Assembly (NCBI RefSeq): GCF_009905375.1 | Contig: NC_133648.1 | Span: 308,032,565 to 308,096,564, forward strand | Source: Apium graveolens | Taxonomy: Eukaryota > Streptophyta > Magnoliopsida > Apiales > Apiaceae | Reading direction: 5' to 3' | DNA length: 64,000 nucleotides | In this document: one piece after another, positions 31,912 through 44,400 of the stretch | How positions within the stretch are numbered: position 1 is the first letter of the stretch | Layout: each line of letters starts with the position of its first letter | Position numbers and translations under genes: made by a program | The notes under the pieces: generated by a model | The model's input: the letters and a program-made list of their open reading frames with translations, nothing else | Told to the model about the DNA's origin: nothing | Database searches by the model: none

Positions 31912-34900
31912 TGTAATAACCCCAATTTTTGGAAAATTTTGAAACCCTTATGAATAGTGTTTTTGCTGAATGAGAAAATTTTTCATGCCACACTATGTAG
32001 GGGTTCTGATATGGATATCCTGGGATATTATTAGTACTCTATGTGGTATATAAGTGTATGTAAAGATCGTCAGAATCCAATTCCGAACACTTTGATTTTT
32101 CCCGGAAATCCACAAGATACGGAGTGAATTGAGTATAAGGTAACAGGATAAAAAGGATTTAAATTAAAGGATTATAATAGAGGATCATAAAAAGGAATAT
32201 AATGTATTGAGAAAGGTTAAGGGAACCTAAGTAATAAGATCCCGGGTATGATCCTTCAAACGATAAACGAGAACGAAAGTTAAGCGAACCGTATAACAGA
32301 TCAGCGGTCATTAGGCAAACGATTAGGAAGTTAATCAAAGGGATTAGTGGGAATGATGTCATCCAACCAATAGAAAGAGGACAAGGAGGGGAGGATGACA
32401 TCATGAGGATGACATAAGCATGACATGGGAAGGAAGGAGGTGTGGTGGCTTTGTAACCACACAAATTCAAGGGCAAGAAGGTAATTGACTAAATCAAACA
32501 CAAAAACCAAGCCAACCAAGCCAAGCAAAATCATTTTCATCAAAATCAAAAAGAAACCAAGGCATGGTTCATCATGCTCTCGGCTTTTTACTATTGCAAA
32601 TGGGCAAGAATTCAAAAACTCAAGATCCAAGCCTCCTAAATTGGTGAGTTAATTCCCTAATCATCTTCATGCTTAGTTAGGGCTATATCATGAGTTTAAG
32701 CCATCAATTCCTTCTCCATCTTCTCCATTTAATCAAAGAAGAAGACTATGAATAGTGTTTTCAAGTTTTTAACTTGAAGTTTTTCTTGTTTTTCTTGAAG
32801 ATCCAAGCATTCTTAAGACTTCTCAAAGCTTCTTAAGGCTTCCTAGCTCCTCCCACCACTCGAAGGAAGGTATACCATCTCCAAACCCTAGATTCCTATA
32901 TATTATAAGATGATTTTGATTAGTAGGATGATATTGTAGCTTGTTGTTGTGATTAGAGTTTGGGATTTGAAATGGTAGTGAAATGGAATGGTAAATGTTG
33001 AGGTTTTGATGAAAAGAACTTAAGTATGATTAAAGTTAAGCTTAGGCATAAGTATGAATGATTAAATTGAATTGGTTGGGGTTGTTATGATGTGATGAGG
33101 ATGGATGTTGGTTGTATGTTGGATTTGAGGTTGATTTGGAATGGGTTTGAATGGTTTAAAATATTGGAAATCGCGTAAACATAGCCGTCGTAACGTCCGA
33201 TTTTCTTTGGACTGTTTTTGTGCATAGCATTAGGACCCGAGAACCCCCTTCTAGATTATGACCACTGCCATGTTTAGATAGCTCATGTTACGAGCTTCGT
33301 TTTGATATGTAGTTCGTTCGATTCCGATGCACGGTTTAGGAGAAACGACCGTTTCAAGTAACGGCGTTTCGCGAACGAAACTTTTCCCCTCGCCTTACTT
33401 TGAAACATAGGTTAAAGACCAAAAAGGGTTAATTAATGTATGAAACATTTATGGTAAGTGTGTTAGGCAGTTGGTAAGACACTCGCGAAGGAATCGCTTT
33501 AAAACTCGTAAAGGTTAAATTATTAAAAATGGTGGAGCCGAGGGTACCCGAGTGACTTAAGCGAATCAGTGAGCGCAAAACGAGCGTTAGAGTCTGAGTT
33601 GGTTAGAGTATAGATTTACAAGTGACTTTGGTTTAATTCCAACTTACTTGTTGCTTATAGTTTACCAGACTCGTCCCGAGCCATTCGTAACCCCCAGTCG
33701 CTCAGGCAAGTTTTCTACCCGTTATAACTGTTGTTGTGATGTATATGTGTATATGCATGATCTTGCGATAAATGCATATTTGTTATTAGCAAATTCTTGC
33801 GATATATTGTAGCATGTGATATGGTATATATGCATGCATGTTCCATATTCTTGATTTATATATCTGATGGTTCAAATGCTTATAGTTGATAATGCCTATG
33901 CTAGAGAATAACGGTAATTTGCATATACCCTTGGTATAGGGACCCAAAGGTGAAAACATTTTCTAAAACCGGGAGTCGAGGATCCCGAGTAGATTATATA
34001 TATATATATATTTATATATATATGGTTATAGTTTTCAAAACTATTAATCGAATAAGGTTTATTCGATAACTTTATTTTATTAATGAATATTATCTTGAAT
34101 ATTCATTCGAGGACTTATGACTCCTTTATATTATTTATTGAATATTACTTGGATATTCATTTGAGGATGTATGACTCCTTTATTTTATGAATATTATTTA
34201 TAATATTCATTCGAGGTATTATGACTCCGCTTATTACTGAAATATATTCTTTATTTCATTAGAGAATAAAGTGTTAATAATCAAACTTATTTTCGATTAT
34301 TCAAATAAAGATAATACTTTCATATAAGTATATCTTTGGTTATTTAATGTTTATTTCAAGTATAAGTTTTAATACTTCTACTTCAATTATTTTTATAAAG
34401 ATTATTCTTTATGGGAATATTATTTAAATAATAATATTCAGATATTTTCTAATATATGGGGACTGATTTACTTCATTAAATCAGCTTTACTCCAAACACT
34501 CTTTAAAGTGTTTTCGAGTCTTCAAAATGATTTTTAAAAGTCAGAGCGGATCCCAAAACTCATTTTTATATTTAAGATCTTCCTTTTTAAGGGGATTTAA
34601 ATACTCGCTCAAAACCTGGGGAATCCGGCTCTGTGGTGTGTTTTATATTCGCAACGAGGTTGCAGTTTTGGTAAATGAATTGATTACTTGCCCAATGTTC
34701 GGGAAGTAAGCCCATCTAATTGAGTCGGCATAAGCGACAGGCCGGGGTACGGTCTATGAAAGTGTAAGTGGCTGGGTGGCAGTCCATCAACGCGTGAGGG
34801 GCCGGGTAACGGTCTAGCGCGAGGTCCTAATGCGGCCAGGGTGATGACCGGTGAGAAATTCATCCATCTACAGTAGAAAAGGTTACTTATTGGTATCTTT

Positions 34901-35982
34901 GCCTGATCAGCAAGATATCTGGTTTATGCCAAAATTCTTTTCCTTTCCAAAATTCATTGGATGTTTCAAACTCTGTTCATACTTTACATAACAGAGGTTC
35001 CAGGAAATGTTTAAGAGATATATATATGTGGATATATATATATCGGGACTAAATAAAATTTCATTCAATAATATTTCAAAGATTGAATCTATTCAAATCT
35101 TGTCTTGTAGTCTCATCTATGTGATGAACTTTTGAAACTGATTATAACTTGAACGGTGGTAGTTCAAGTAGTATTGGGAAAGATATCAGTATATTGGGGT
35201 ATTTGGTAACCTCATCTTTTAAACTTATATCTAATTAATAATTGTCTTATGAATGACAAAGATTTTCAGAAAAACGTTGAGACAAGGTTAGATATATGAG
35301 ATCACCTTGCAACGATATTTTTTTATACAGTTATACACTGGGACTTTGTGTATATTATGCATGGAAGAGGACTTCCAATATTTTGAAAAGTATATATGTA
35401 TATATACTGAATATTTTGCGACTTCATCGCATTAAGATATCAAACTTGGTTCATTTCTTTTGACCAAGACTTTCATGAGTATTATGAGTAGGCTCATATA
35501 CTATTAATCATTATACATATTATTTTGGTGGGCTTGCTGCTCACCCTTGCTTTCTTCTTTCATCACACAACAATAGATAGAAAAGATGAACAGAACCAAG
35601 CTCCCGATTCACAAGCGATTAGGAGACGTTCCGCAGTTTTCTAGAAGCATTGATGCCGCCGTAGCTGAGGTAGGAACTACCAATAGGCTAGGCTTTCAAC
35701 TTTTGATGTACCAGATTTATTTATATTTATGAATTGTAATAATGGCAAAGAAATGTAAATTTATTCAGAAAACCTTTTAAGGTGTATTGGCAGATAATTG
35801 TGGAATAAAATGACTTGTGGTTATTTTTGGATGTTCATCTCTGAGACTATAACGTGTGGTGTGTGTGTTTATTGTGGGGTCACAGTACAGAGTAGTTGAG
35901 TAATTATTAAGATTGGGTGTTATTAAGGGAAATGGAACTCGTGACGACCCGGATCCCCGACCCCGGATCTGGGGGTGTTACA
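31912..35982 (+). repeat. Element C 5' LTR (4071 bp)
   Basis: This is a long LTR related to the A-family LTR: the reverse of A is recognisable in the block 33530-33760, the AT-rich array (about 34081-34230) and the terminal GC-rich end. Donor-like sites AAATTG/GTGAGT (about 32637-32648) and GGAAG/GTATAC (about 32867-32877), and the acceptor-like CAACAATAG before the micropeptide ATG, are inference for possible leader splicing. ORFs other than 35586-35732 are not supported. Confidence 0.92.
35586..35732 (+). CDS. LTR micropeptide ORF, C family (48 aa), 5' LTR copy
   Basis: It starts M-N-R-T-K-L-P-I-H-K-R-L-G-D-V-P and continues SIDAAVAEVG. The register equals the A-family ORF: R2, K4, K9 and G12 match both A and histone H3, and T3 matches H3. 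The DAAVAEV segment parallels AAIAAEV. It lies about 400 bp from the LTR end, after the same cacacaacaa leader as the A family. It is called from conservation between families, not from a known domain. Confidence 0.42.
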   Translation: MNRTKLPIHKRLGDVPQFSRSIDAAVAEVGTTNRLGFQLLMYQIYLYL

Positions 35983-35986
35983 GAAA

Positions 35987-35998
35987 TGGTATCAGAGC
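35987..35998 (+). promoter_or_regulatory. Element C primer binding site
   Basis: TGGTATCAGAGC lies four bases after TGTTACA, exactly as in element A. The next 170 bp of leader also closely match element A (15423 leftwards to about 15240), consistent with retained packaging or priming signals. Confidence 0.92.
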
Positions 35999-36425
35999 TA
36001 AACGTTATAAACCTCAGAGATGATGGGACGTTAAGATAATAAGTTCACTAAGATAATAAGAACTCTTGCCAAGTTCATAGTCGGACTACCTAACGTAGTA
36101 CTGACAGTTAAAACCCTTATGGGAACCCTTATAAATGTTGCGATAGAAGCGTAGTTCGTTATCGTATATAGTAGCGGGCCTCCGAACCCTGAGGTTGAGG
36201 AGCAACATCGCGATGATATTTTACTCATTGGAAATCAGATTATGGATCCGATAGAGCGTCCTAACGCAGGACCGGATGATGTTGATATTGAGGATGTAGC
36301 GGTTGAGGAGGTTGTCCTAGAAGGGATAGTTGTTGAGGAGGATCCCAAGGAGGATCCTGACAGGATTGGATAAAGGACCACTGATGAATTGATGACCATG
36401 GTTTGGTCGACTACCAGAGGTAGGA

Positions 36426-37200
36426 TTGGCCGGTCACTACCGGAGGTTCGTTCAAGTTGTAAAGATAGTAGCCCCTTTAACGCGGCTTACTCGTAAGACT
36501 GAGAAGTTCGAATGGACAGAGAAATGCGAGAACAGCTTTCAAGAACTGAAGCAGAGGTTGGTGATGGCCCCTATGCTGGCGTTGCCGGATGGAAAAGGAG
36601 ATTTTGTGAAGTGTAGTGACGCTTCGCACAAGGGCTTAGGGTGCGTGCTTATGCAGCACGGAAAGGTAATCGCGTACATGTCAAGACAATTAAGGTAATA
36701 TGAAATTCGATATCCCCGCCCATGAGCTTAGGCTCGTGGCAATAGTTTTACCCTAAAGATTGGAGGCACTACTTGTATGGAGAGAAGTGCGAGAATTACC
36801 TAAGCCATAAGTGCTCTAGTACATTTTCACGTAGAAAGAGCTCAACATATGCCAGAGGAGGCAGTTAGAGCTAATCAAGAATAATGATTGGGAGATTCTT
36901 TATCATTCGGGGAAAGCCAATGTGGTGGCTGATGCCCTTAGTAAAAAGGAGAGACTCAAGATGATAATGTCTTTGGGAGAGTTTATAAGAGATTTTGGAA
37001 ATAGTAGTGAAGGTAACCGGAGCCGGTACCGAAAAGCTGTTTGAGATTGCAATAGAGACCGAATTATTGGAAAAGAGCATACGGTGCCAGAGAAAGATGA
37101 TAAGGGAATAATGAGGTATTCCTACAGAAATTGGGTTCCAAAAGTTCAAGAGCTTAAGGATGAGAACTTAGATGAGAGCCATAGTTTGAGGAATAAGATT
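36426..37200 (+). pseudogene. Element C first RNase H and integrase-linker copy, upstream of gag
   Basis: A 90-codon open stretch (36426-36698) reads like the RT/RNase H junction of element [35 protein letters not shown]. Frame-broken pieces follow: [15 protein letters not shown] near 36900 and WVPKVQELKDENLDESHS near 37130-37195. It is far better preserved than the second RNase H at about 39110. Its place before gag is out of order for any gypsy element, so it is probably a captured segment. Confidence 0.75.
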
Positions 37201-37439
37201 TAGAGCAAACCCTGAACGTGATAGTCAGGGAGGTCGCCATCAAGATAGAAGGAACCCATGACATAATGGAGTGGAAAATGAGGATTTTAAATTAAAAGAT
37301 GACCCCAATTATGGGGAGTAGGATGAAACATTTCATACTAAGGAAACAGAAAGTCGAGTAAGGAAAGGAGACCTGAGATGGTACTCCTATACGATAATTT
37401 ATAGACCAGTCTAGACAGAACTTAGACTATTATCCCCAA

Positions 37440-37760
37440 CCACCACCCTGAGGAAACAATGTGGTGTGAAATTCTTTCATAACCTTTAAATTGCTAAGCT
37501 CTCAGAGTTCCAAGGAACAGGCTGACCCAGCCGAGGCAAGAGCCTGGCTAAAGGAAATATAGGAATCATTTGAGATTCTAAATGATTGACGAATCGCAAA
37601 AGACTGTTTTTATCACTTACCCTCCTAAGAGAGAGACCACCCGTTGGTGAAAGGCCAAGAAAGGCACGGAGCCAGAGGTTAGAATAAACTGATTTAATTT
37701 CAGTCAATTGTTTTCGGGGAAGTAATTCCCAAAGATAAGGAGATAGTGTAAAAGCTTTGG
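37440..37760 (+). pseudogene. Element C gag fragment
   Basis: With several stops and frame changes, the sequence still resembles the element A gag core: 'adpaearawlke', 'esfeilnd', 'qktvfity' and an FP-like end near 37720. Intact zinc knuckles are not seen downstream. Confidence 0.6.
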
Positions 37761-38459
37761 AGCTAGAACAAAGGCAGACGAGTATGATGAATTATGAATC
37801 TAAGATGTAAAAGTAGTCAAGATTCGTTCTGAGGACACGAATCCAGAATGACGTGATGGTTGAAATCAATGCTTATGTAGTGTTGGTTCAGGTAATGGTT
37901 GTAATGGAAATGAAAATAAAAAGAAACTGAAGTGGGAAGGAATATAAAGGCAATAGAGTTTGAGGAATGATAAAGGAGTTGGGTATGAGGAAACCCTAAC
38001 GACTCGTAGCAATATAAATAGAAAAGTATGCATTCGTCAGGATGAGGGTGATTCACCATAAGTTAAAATTGATGGTTGAGGGCATAAGAGATACATATAG
38101 TTTATCCCCTGTAAGTTGGGAGGATTCGAGGAAACATTGAGATAGTTCGAAGGATAAACAATGAGACGCGGATAGACTGAGGAGACAAGGAAGTAAGAAA
38201 CTAGGAAAATTGGATGAATGAAGTGACCTTCAAGAATGTGAAGTGTAAGACCGGTGGCATGATACCCAGAAAGGGAGACGCCAGGTATGAAAGATATCCC
38301 AACATTGAGGTGACTATTGAGATAAACAACAAAAGTAAATAAGGAATTATTAAGAAGAAGTTCACGTTGAACATGACCAATATCTTCCAGAACATCCATG
38401 TTATCATTACCAAATCAGGAAAGAAAAGCGAATGACCATTGTTATCTTTTGGAGGCCAT

Positions 38460-39300
38460 ATGGATTGACCTCAATTTGAATAAGGATGTTATTATGAAGT
38501 TAGGTATAGACTATCGAGGTGGGAATGATGAATAAGATAATCTATCAAGGATATATGACTTGATTTATTCGTGGAAGGATGCAGGTACCTTTTAAAGGTG
38601 GAATTAAGGATAGAACATCGGTAACTTAAAATGAATCCTAGGGGAATGCATAAAGGTTGGCATTTCACCCTTAATAGGGATAGTATGAGTTTTGACAGTA
38701 TGAATTGGAAAGGATTAAGGTAATAACAACCTTTAAGAATTAGTGGAGAAATTTTTCAGAGGTATATAGACAATGGTTCTAGTTATAGTAAATGGTATTG
38801 TGATATGCCCTGTATCTAGGGAATACAGGAGGAACGATTGAAGGATAACCTTAGAGGTTTTATAAGAAAAAGGTAATATTCAAAATTCTCAAGAATAGAA
38901 ATGTGGATAAAGGAAATATGACGTAATTATAATGATGCCAAGTGGGGCACGTGTTAAACCACGAGAAAGTATGGATCGAACCAGTAAAGGTCGAAATTAT
39001 TCAGGGCAATTAGGACTTAAGATAAAAGATGTTCTAAGTATGATTGAGAGTCAGTCGTGACAGTGATTAACCTCTAAAGACTGAGGCAATAACTTATGGA
39101 AAAATGGTGATATTTTTTTTTACTCATCAGATTTTAAGGAATACATCTTCACAAAAGCAGTGATTGAAATAAGGTAGAAAATTTATTTGGAGGTGGTTAA
39201 AATGACATTGACTATAAGGAAATTTTAATATCAGGAAAGGCCAAAGAGGTGGCCGACACTTTAAAGGTAAGTGGATAATTATAGGCGCGTGTGCCAAAAG
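38460..39300 (+). pseudogene. Element C decayed protease end, RT and second RNase H
   Basis: Weak but collinear matches follow in the usual order. DVIMKLGIDYRGGND near 38485-38535 parallels the protease end DVILGMDWLSSND. VIVNGIVIC near 38780-38810 stands where RT has its F-x-D-D box, with both Asp lost. SDFKEYIFTKAVIE near 39127-39170 and 'yilisgkakevadtl' near 39215-39265 match RNase H. Everything is riddled with stops. The matches are by eye, and the region between 38540 and 38760 is unassigned. Confidence 0.5.
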
Positions 39301-39819
39301 AATACAGTGATGATGGTTAAAAATGTGAAGGTTGAATTATGGTTTGGAAGATTGACATTCCTTCTGATGACTGTGCAATACCCAACCGTAATAGTAGTTG
39401 GTAAAGGTTTAATTCGTGTAATCGCCATGAACGGGCTATCTATCTTAGAAGGTCCTATCTTGGGATAAGCCAGGACCATGTTTCCAAAAGGACTAGACGA
39501 ACCTTTGAGTAAGTCTTCTATTTAAGGCATATGATTAAGAATGGTATTAACCTGCTATCGTTGCTTTGATTGAAACTCTTCTGCAATGTTATCTGCTTCA
39601 TGTCATGTATGTATGTCAGGATCAGGAGTGTTCTTCATGAATCAGAAATGGTGATTATGTTACCTCCTTAGAAGGATTTGATACGACATGTATGGACTCC
39701 GTATGGTTAGCTATTAAGATTTCATGGAAAGTGAATGATGACAGTGGGTCAGTGGTGGACCATAGTAAGGCAGCAATGATTCTGCGAGTAGTGAGCTGAT
39801 TACAACCATGAGAGTTGTA

Positions 39820-41455
39820 TTGGAATGGGTGTTGAGATTGAGTACCACTAATCGGGTCGTGGTAGTGTATAAGTTATCATTGATAGACTAATTAAGTAGA
39901 GTATCTACCTAGTGAATAATTATTCTTTCTTATCAATAGAGAGTCGTATTATTATACGAGGAAGGTTGCGGTGCAAGCATAGAACTCTAGTAACGGTGAT
40001 GTCTAGAATGAGATCCCAGATTCGATTTTCGATGTCGAGGGAGTTTCAAAGGTGATTGTGTATAAGCTCGAGAAAGAGCATGGGTCCATAGAATGATGAA
40101 CGGAATAGAAATATTTAGGCATGTGAAATACGATGCTATAATACTTGATGCTGATATAAATACGTTTATGTTTTGTTCTCCTATGACAAACCTCTATAGT
40201 TCAGAGGTAGATTCCAAGCCAGATATTTTATGGCAATAAAATTTTTTTATGAATATACAATTCTCTTCAGTTCGTTCTTTTCTCTTCTTTTCATTTCATG
40301 TAAGCTGAGAAGAACAACCCTTCCAGAAGGGGAGGTATTGCCGAATGACTATCTATCTGTGTGATAGAAGCCTAGTAGGATACCATCTATTGTTTAATTG
40401 CTTGTCAAGTACTAAAGGCTGGCCACCTTCTGTACTAACTATGCAATATAACAAGTGTTCATGATCATAGTGATCTCTCAACAAATTCCTTTACTTCTAT
40501 TTGATTGATCAAATTTTGGAAAATAGAAGCAACTGAAAAAGGAGTAATAAAGTGGTGGTAGTATGCGGAATAGGAACACATTCGTAATACTAAGGTTGAC
40601 GTGGTTATTAAAAGGTTATAGAACGCTAACGAGCAAAAGTATAACCAGTATAATATTAGGAACGGAAGGTAGTAGCGATTACGAACTGGAAAAGAATGGG
40701 TATTGAGAAGCAAAAGCTCTAATGCTAAAAGCTATAATGAGAGTCTGTGCAATAGACTTGAAAGAAATTGGAATGATCACTTAACACGGATTGAGTTTTC
40801 TTACGACAATAGATCATATGTCAGTATTGAGATATCGCCTTATGAGATCCTTGAGGGAAGACAATATCGATCTCCCTTATGTTAGGATGAAGTTGTAGAG
40901 CGCAAGATGCTCGGACCAGCAGTGGTCTAAAGGACCAAGGATATGATAGATCTAATCAGAGGACGGCTGGTAATAGCCCAAGATGGACATGATAAGTATG
41001 TTGATTTGACACGAAAGGATAAAGAGTACGAATTAGGGGACCTAGTAATGTTATAGGTATCCCTTGGAAAGGATTGATGAGATTCGGAAAGAAAGGAAAG
41101 TTAAGTCCCCAATTTGTTGGACCCTTGGATATATTAAGACGTTTGGGAAGTTAGCATATGAGCTAGCCCTAACCCCGAACATGTAGCAAGTCATAGCGTG
41201 TTTCACGTATCAATGTTAAGAAAGTGTAATTCGGATGCTAGACAAATAGGGGCATATGAGCGCATAGATATGCAACCCGACGTAACCTATATGGAGCAAC
41301 CAGGAAGGGTTATAGAGTGAAAAGGAACAAGTGCTTAGGAGAAGGATTATCAAACTAGGCAGAGTTTGGTGGTAGAACCACAATGTGGGAAAATTGACTC
41401 GAGAGTTAGAAAGTGTAATGCTAAGAAAGTATCCCCATTTGTTTTCTATTTGATT
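39820..41455 (+). pseudogene. Element C decayed integrase and chromodomain-like tail
   Basis: At 39850-40030 the integrase core is recognisable only by alignment to element A (region around the first and second catalytic Asp). From 40690 to 41455 similarity is better: FSYDNRSYVSIEISPYE, GRQYRSPLC, then the linker, GPLDILRR-like and the tail ending KYPHLFSI. Many stops occur. The 40040-40690 stretch shows no recognisable coding. Confidence 0.65.
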
Positions 41456-41473
41456 CCGGGACGGAATCCTTTT

Positions 41474-41486
41474 AAGGAGGGGAGAC
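41474..41486 (+). promoter_or_regulatory. Element C polypurine tract
   Basis: aaggaggggagac abuts the 3' LTR start and is identical to the element A tract, although the flanking coding sequence is decayed. This is the pattern expected when only cis-acting signals are maintained. Confidence 0.88.
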
Positions 41487-44400
41487 TGTAATAACCCCAA
41501 TTTTTGGAAAATTTTGAAACCCTTATGAATAGTGTTTTTGCTGAATGAGAAAACTTTTCATGCCACACTATGTAGGGGTTCTGATATGGATATCCTGGGA
41601 TATTATTAGTACTCTATGTGGTATATAAGTGTATGTAAAGATCGTCAGAATCCAATTCCGAACACTTTGATTTTTCCCGGAAATCCACAAGATACGGAGA
41701 GAATTGAGTATAAGGTAACAGGATAAAAAGGATTTAAATTAAAGGATTATAATAGAGGATCATAAAAAGGAATATAATGTATTGAGAAAGGTTAAGGGAA
41801 CCTAAGTAATAAGATCTCGGGTATGATCCTTCAAACGATAAACGAGAACGAAAGTTAAGCGAACCGTATAACAGATCAGCGGTCATTAGGCAAACGATTA
41901 GGAAGTTAATCAAAGGTATTAGTGGGAATGATGTCATCCAACCAATAGAAATAGGACAAGGAGGGGAGGATGACATCATGAGGATATGACATGGGAAGGA
42001 AGGAGGTGTCGTGGCTTTGTAACCACACAAATTCAAGGGCAAGAAGGTAATTGACTAAATCAAACACAAAAACCAAGCCAACCAAGCCAAGCAAAATCAT
42101 TTTCATCAAAATCAAAAAGAAACCAAGGCATGGTTCATCATGCTCTCGGCTTTTTACTATTGCAAATGGGCAAGAATTCAAAAACTCAAGATCCAAGCCT
42201 CCTAAATTGGTGAGTTAATTCCCTAATCATCTTCATGCTTAGTTAGGGCTATATCATGAGTTTAAGCCATCAATTCCTTCTCCATCTTCTCCATTTAATC
42301 AAAGAAGAAGACTATGAATAGTGTTTTCAAGTTTTTAACTTGAAGTTTTTCTTGTTTTTCTTGAAGATCCAAGCATTCTTAAGACTTCTCAAAGCTTCTT
42401 AAGGCTTCCTAGCTCCTCCCACCACTCGAAGGAAGGTATACCATCTCCAAACCCTAGATTCCTATATATTATAAGATGATTTTGATTAGTAGGATGATAT
42501 TGTAGCTTGTTGTTGTGATTAGAGTTTGGGATTTGAAATGGTAGTGAAATGGAATGGTAAATGTTGAGGTTTTGATGAAAAGAACTTAAGTATGATTAAA
42601 GTTAAGCTTAGGCATAAGTATGAATGATTAAATTGAATTGGTTGGGGTTGTTATGATGTGATGAGGATGGATGTTGGTTGTATGTTGGATTTGAGGTTGA
42701 TTTGGAATGGGTTTGAATGGTTTAAAATATTGGAAATCGCGTAAACATAGCCGTCGTAACGTCCGATTTTCTTTGGACTGTTTTTGTGCATAGCATTAGG
42801 ACCCGAGAACCCCCTTCTAGATTATGACCACTGCCATGTTTAGATAGCTCATGTTACGAGCTTCGTTTTGATATGTAGTTCGTTCGATTCCGATGCACGG
42901 TTTAGGAGAAACGACCGTTTCAAGTAACGGCGTTTCGCGAACGAAACTTTTCCCCTCGCCTTACTTTGAAACATAGGTTAAAGACCAAAAAGGGTTAATT
43001 AATGTATGAAACATTTATGGTAAGTGTGTTAGGCAGTTGGTAAGACACTCGCGAAGGAATCGCTTTAAAACTCGTAAAGGTTAAATTATTAAAAATGGTG
43101 GAGCCGAGGGTACCCGAGTGACTTAAGCGAATCAGTGAGCGCAAAACGAGCGTTAGAGTCTGAGTTGGTTAGAGTATAGATTTACAAGTGACTTTGGTTT
43201 AATTCCAACTTACTTGTTGCTTATAGGTTACCAAACTCGTCCCGAGCCATTCGTAACCCCCAGTCGCTCAGGCAAGTTTTCTACCCGTTATAACTGTTGT
43301 TGTGATGTATATGTGTATATGCATGATCTTGCGATAAATGCATATTTGTTATTAGCAAATTCTTGCGATATATTGTAGCATGTGATATGGTATATATGCA
43401 TGCATGTTCCATATTCTTGATTTATATATCTGATGGTTCAAATGCTTATAGTTGATAATGCCTATGCTAGAGAATAACGGTAATTTGCATATACCCTTGG
43501 TATAGGGACCCAAAGGTGAAAACATTTTCTAAAACCGGGAGTCGAGGATCCCGAGTAGATTATATATATATATATTTATATATATATGGTTATAGTTTTC
43601 AAAACTATTAATCGAATAAGGTTTATTCGATAACTTTATTTTATTAATGAATATTATCTTGAATATTCATTCGAGGACTTATGACTCCTTTATATTATTT
43701 ATTGAATATTACTTGGATATTCATTTGAGGATGTATGACTCCTTTATTTTATGAATATTATTTATAATATTCATTCGAGGTATTATGACTCCGCTTATTA
43801 CTGAAATATATTCTTTATTTCATTAGAGAATAAAGTGTTAATAATCAAACTTATTTTCGATTATTCAAATAAAGATAATACTTTCATATAAGTATATCTT
43901 TGGTTATTTAATGTTTATTTCAAGTATAAGTTTTAATACTTCTACTTCAATTATTTTTATAAAGATTATTCTTTATGGAAATATTATTTAAATAATAATA
44001 TTCAGATATTTTCTAATATATGGGGACTGATTTACTTCATTAAATCAGCTTTACTCCAAACACTCTTTAAAGTGTTTTCGAGTCTTCAAAATGATTTTTA
44101 AAAGTCAGAGCGGATCCCAAAACTCATTTTTATATTTAAGATCTTCCTTTTTAAGGGGATTTAAATACTCGCTCAAAACCTGGGGAATCCGGCTCTGTGG
44201 TGTGTTTTATATTCGCAACGAGGTTGCAGTTTTGGTAAATGAATTGATTACTTGCCTAATGTTCGGGAAGTAAACCCATCTAATTGAGTCGGCATAAGCG
44301 ACAAGCCGGGGTACGGTCTATGAAAGTGTAAGTGGCTGGGTGGCAGTCCATCAACGCGTGAGGGGCCGGGTAACGGTCTAGCGCGAGGTCCTAATGCGGC

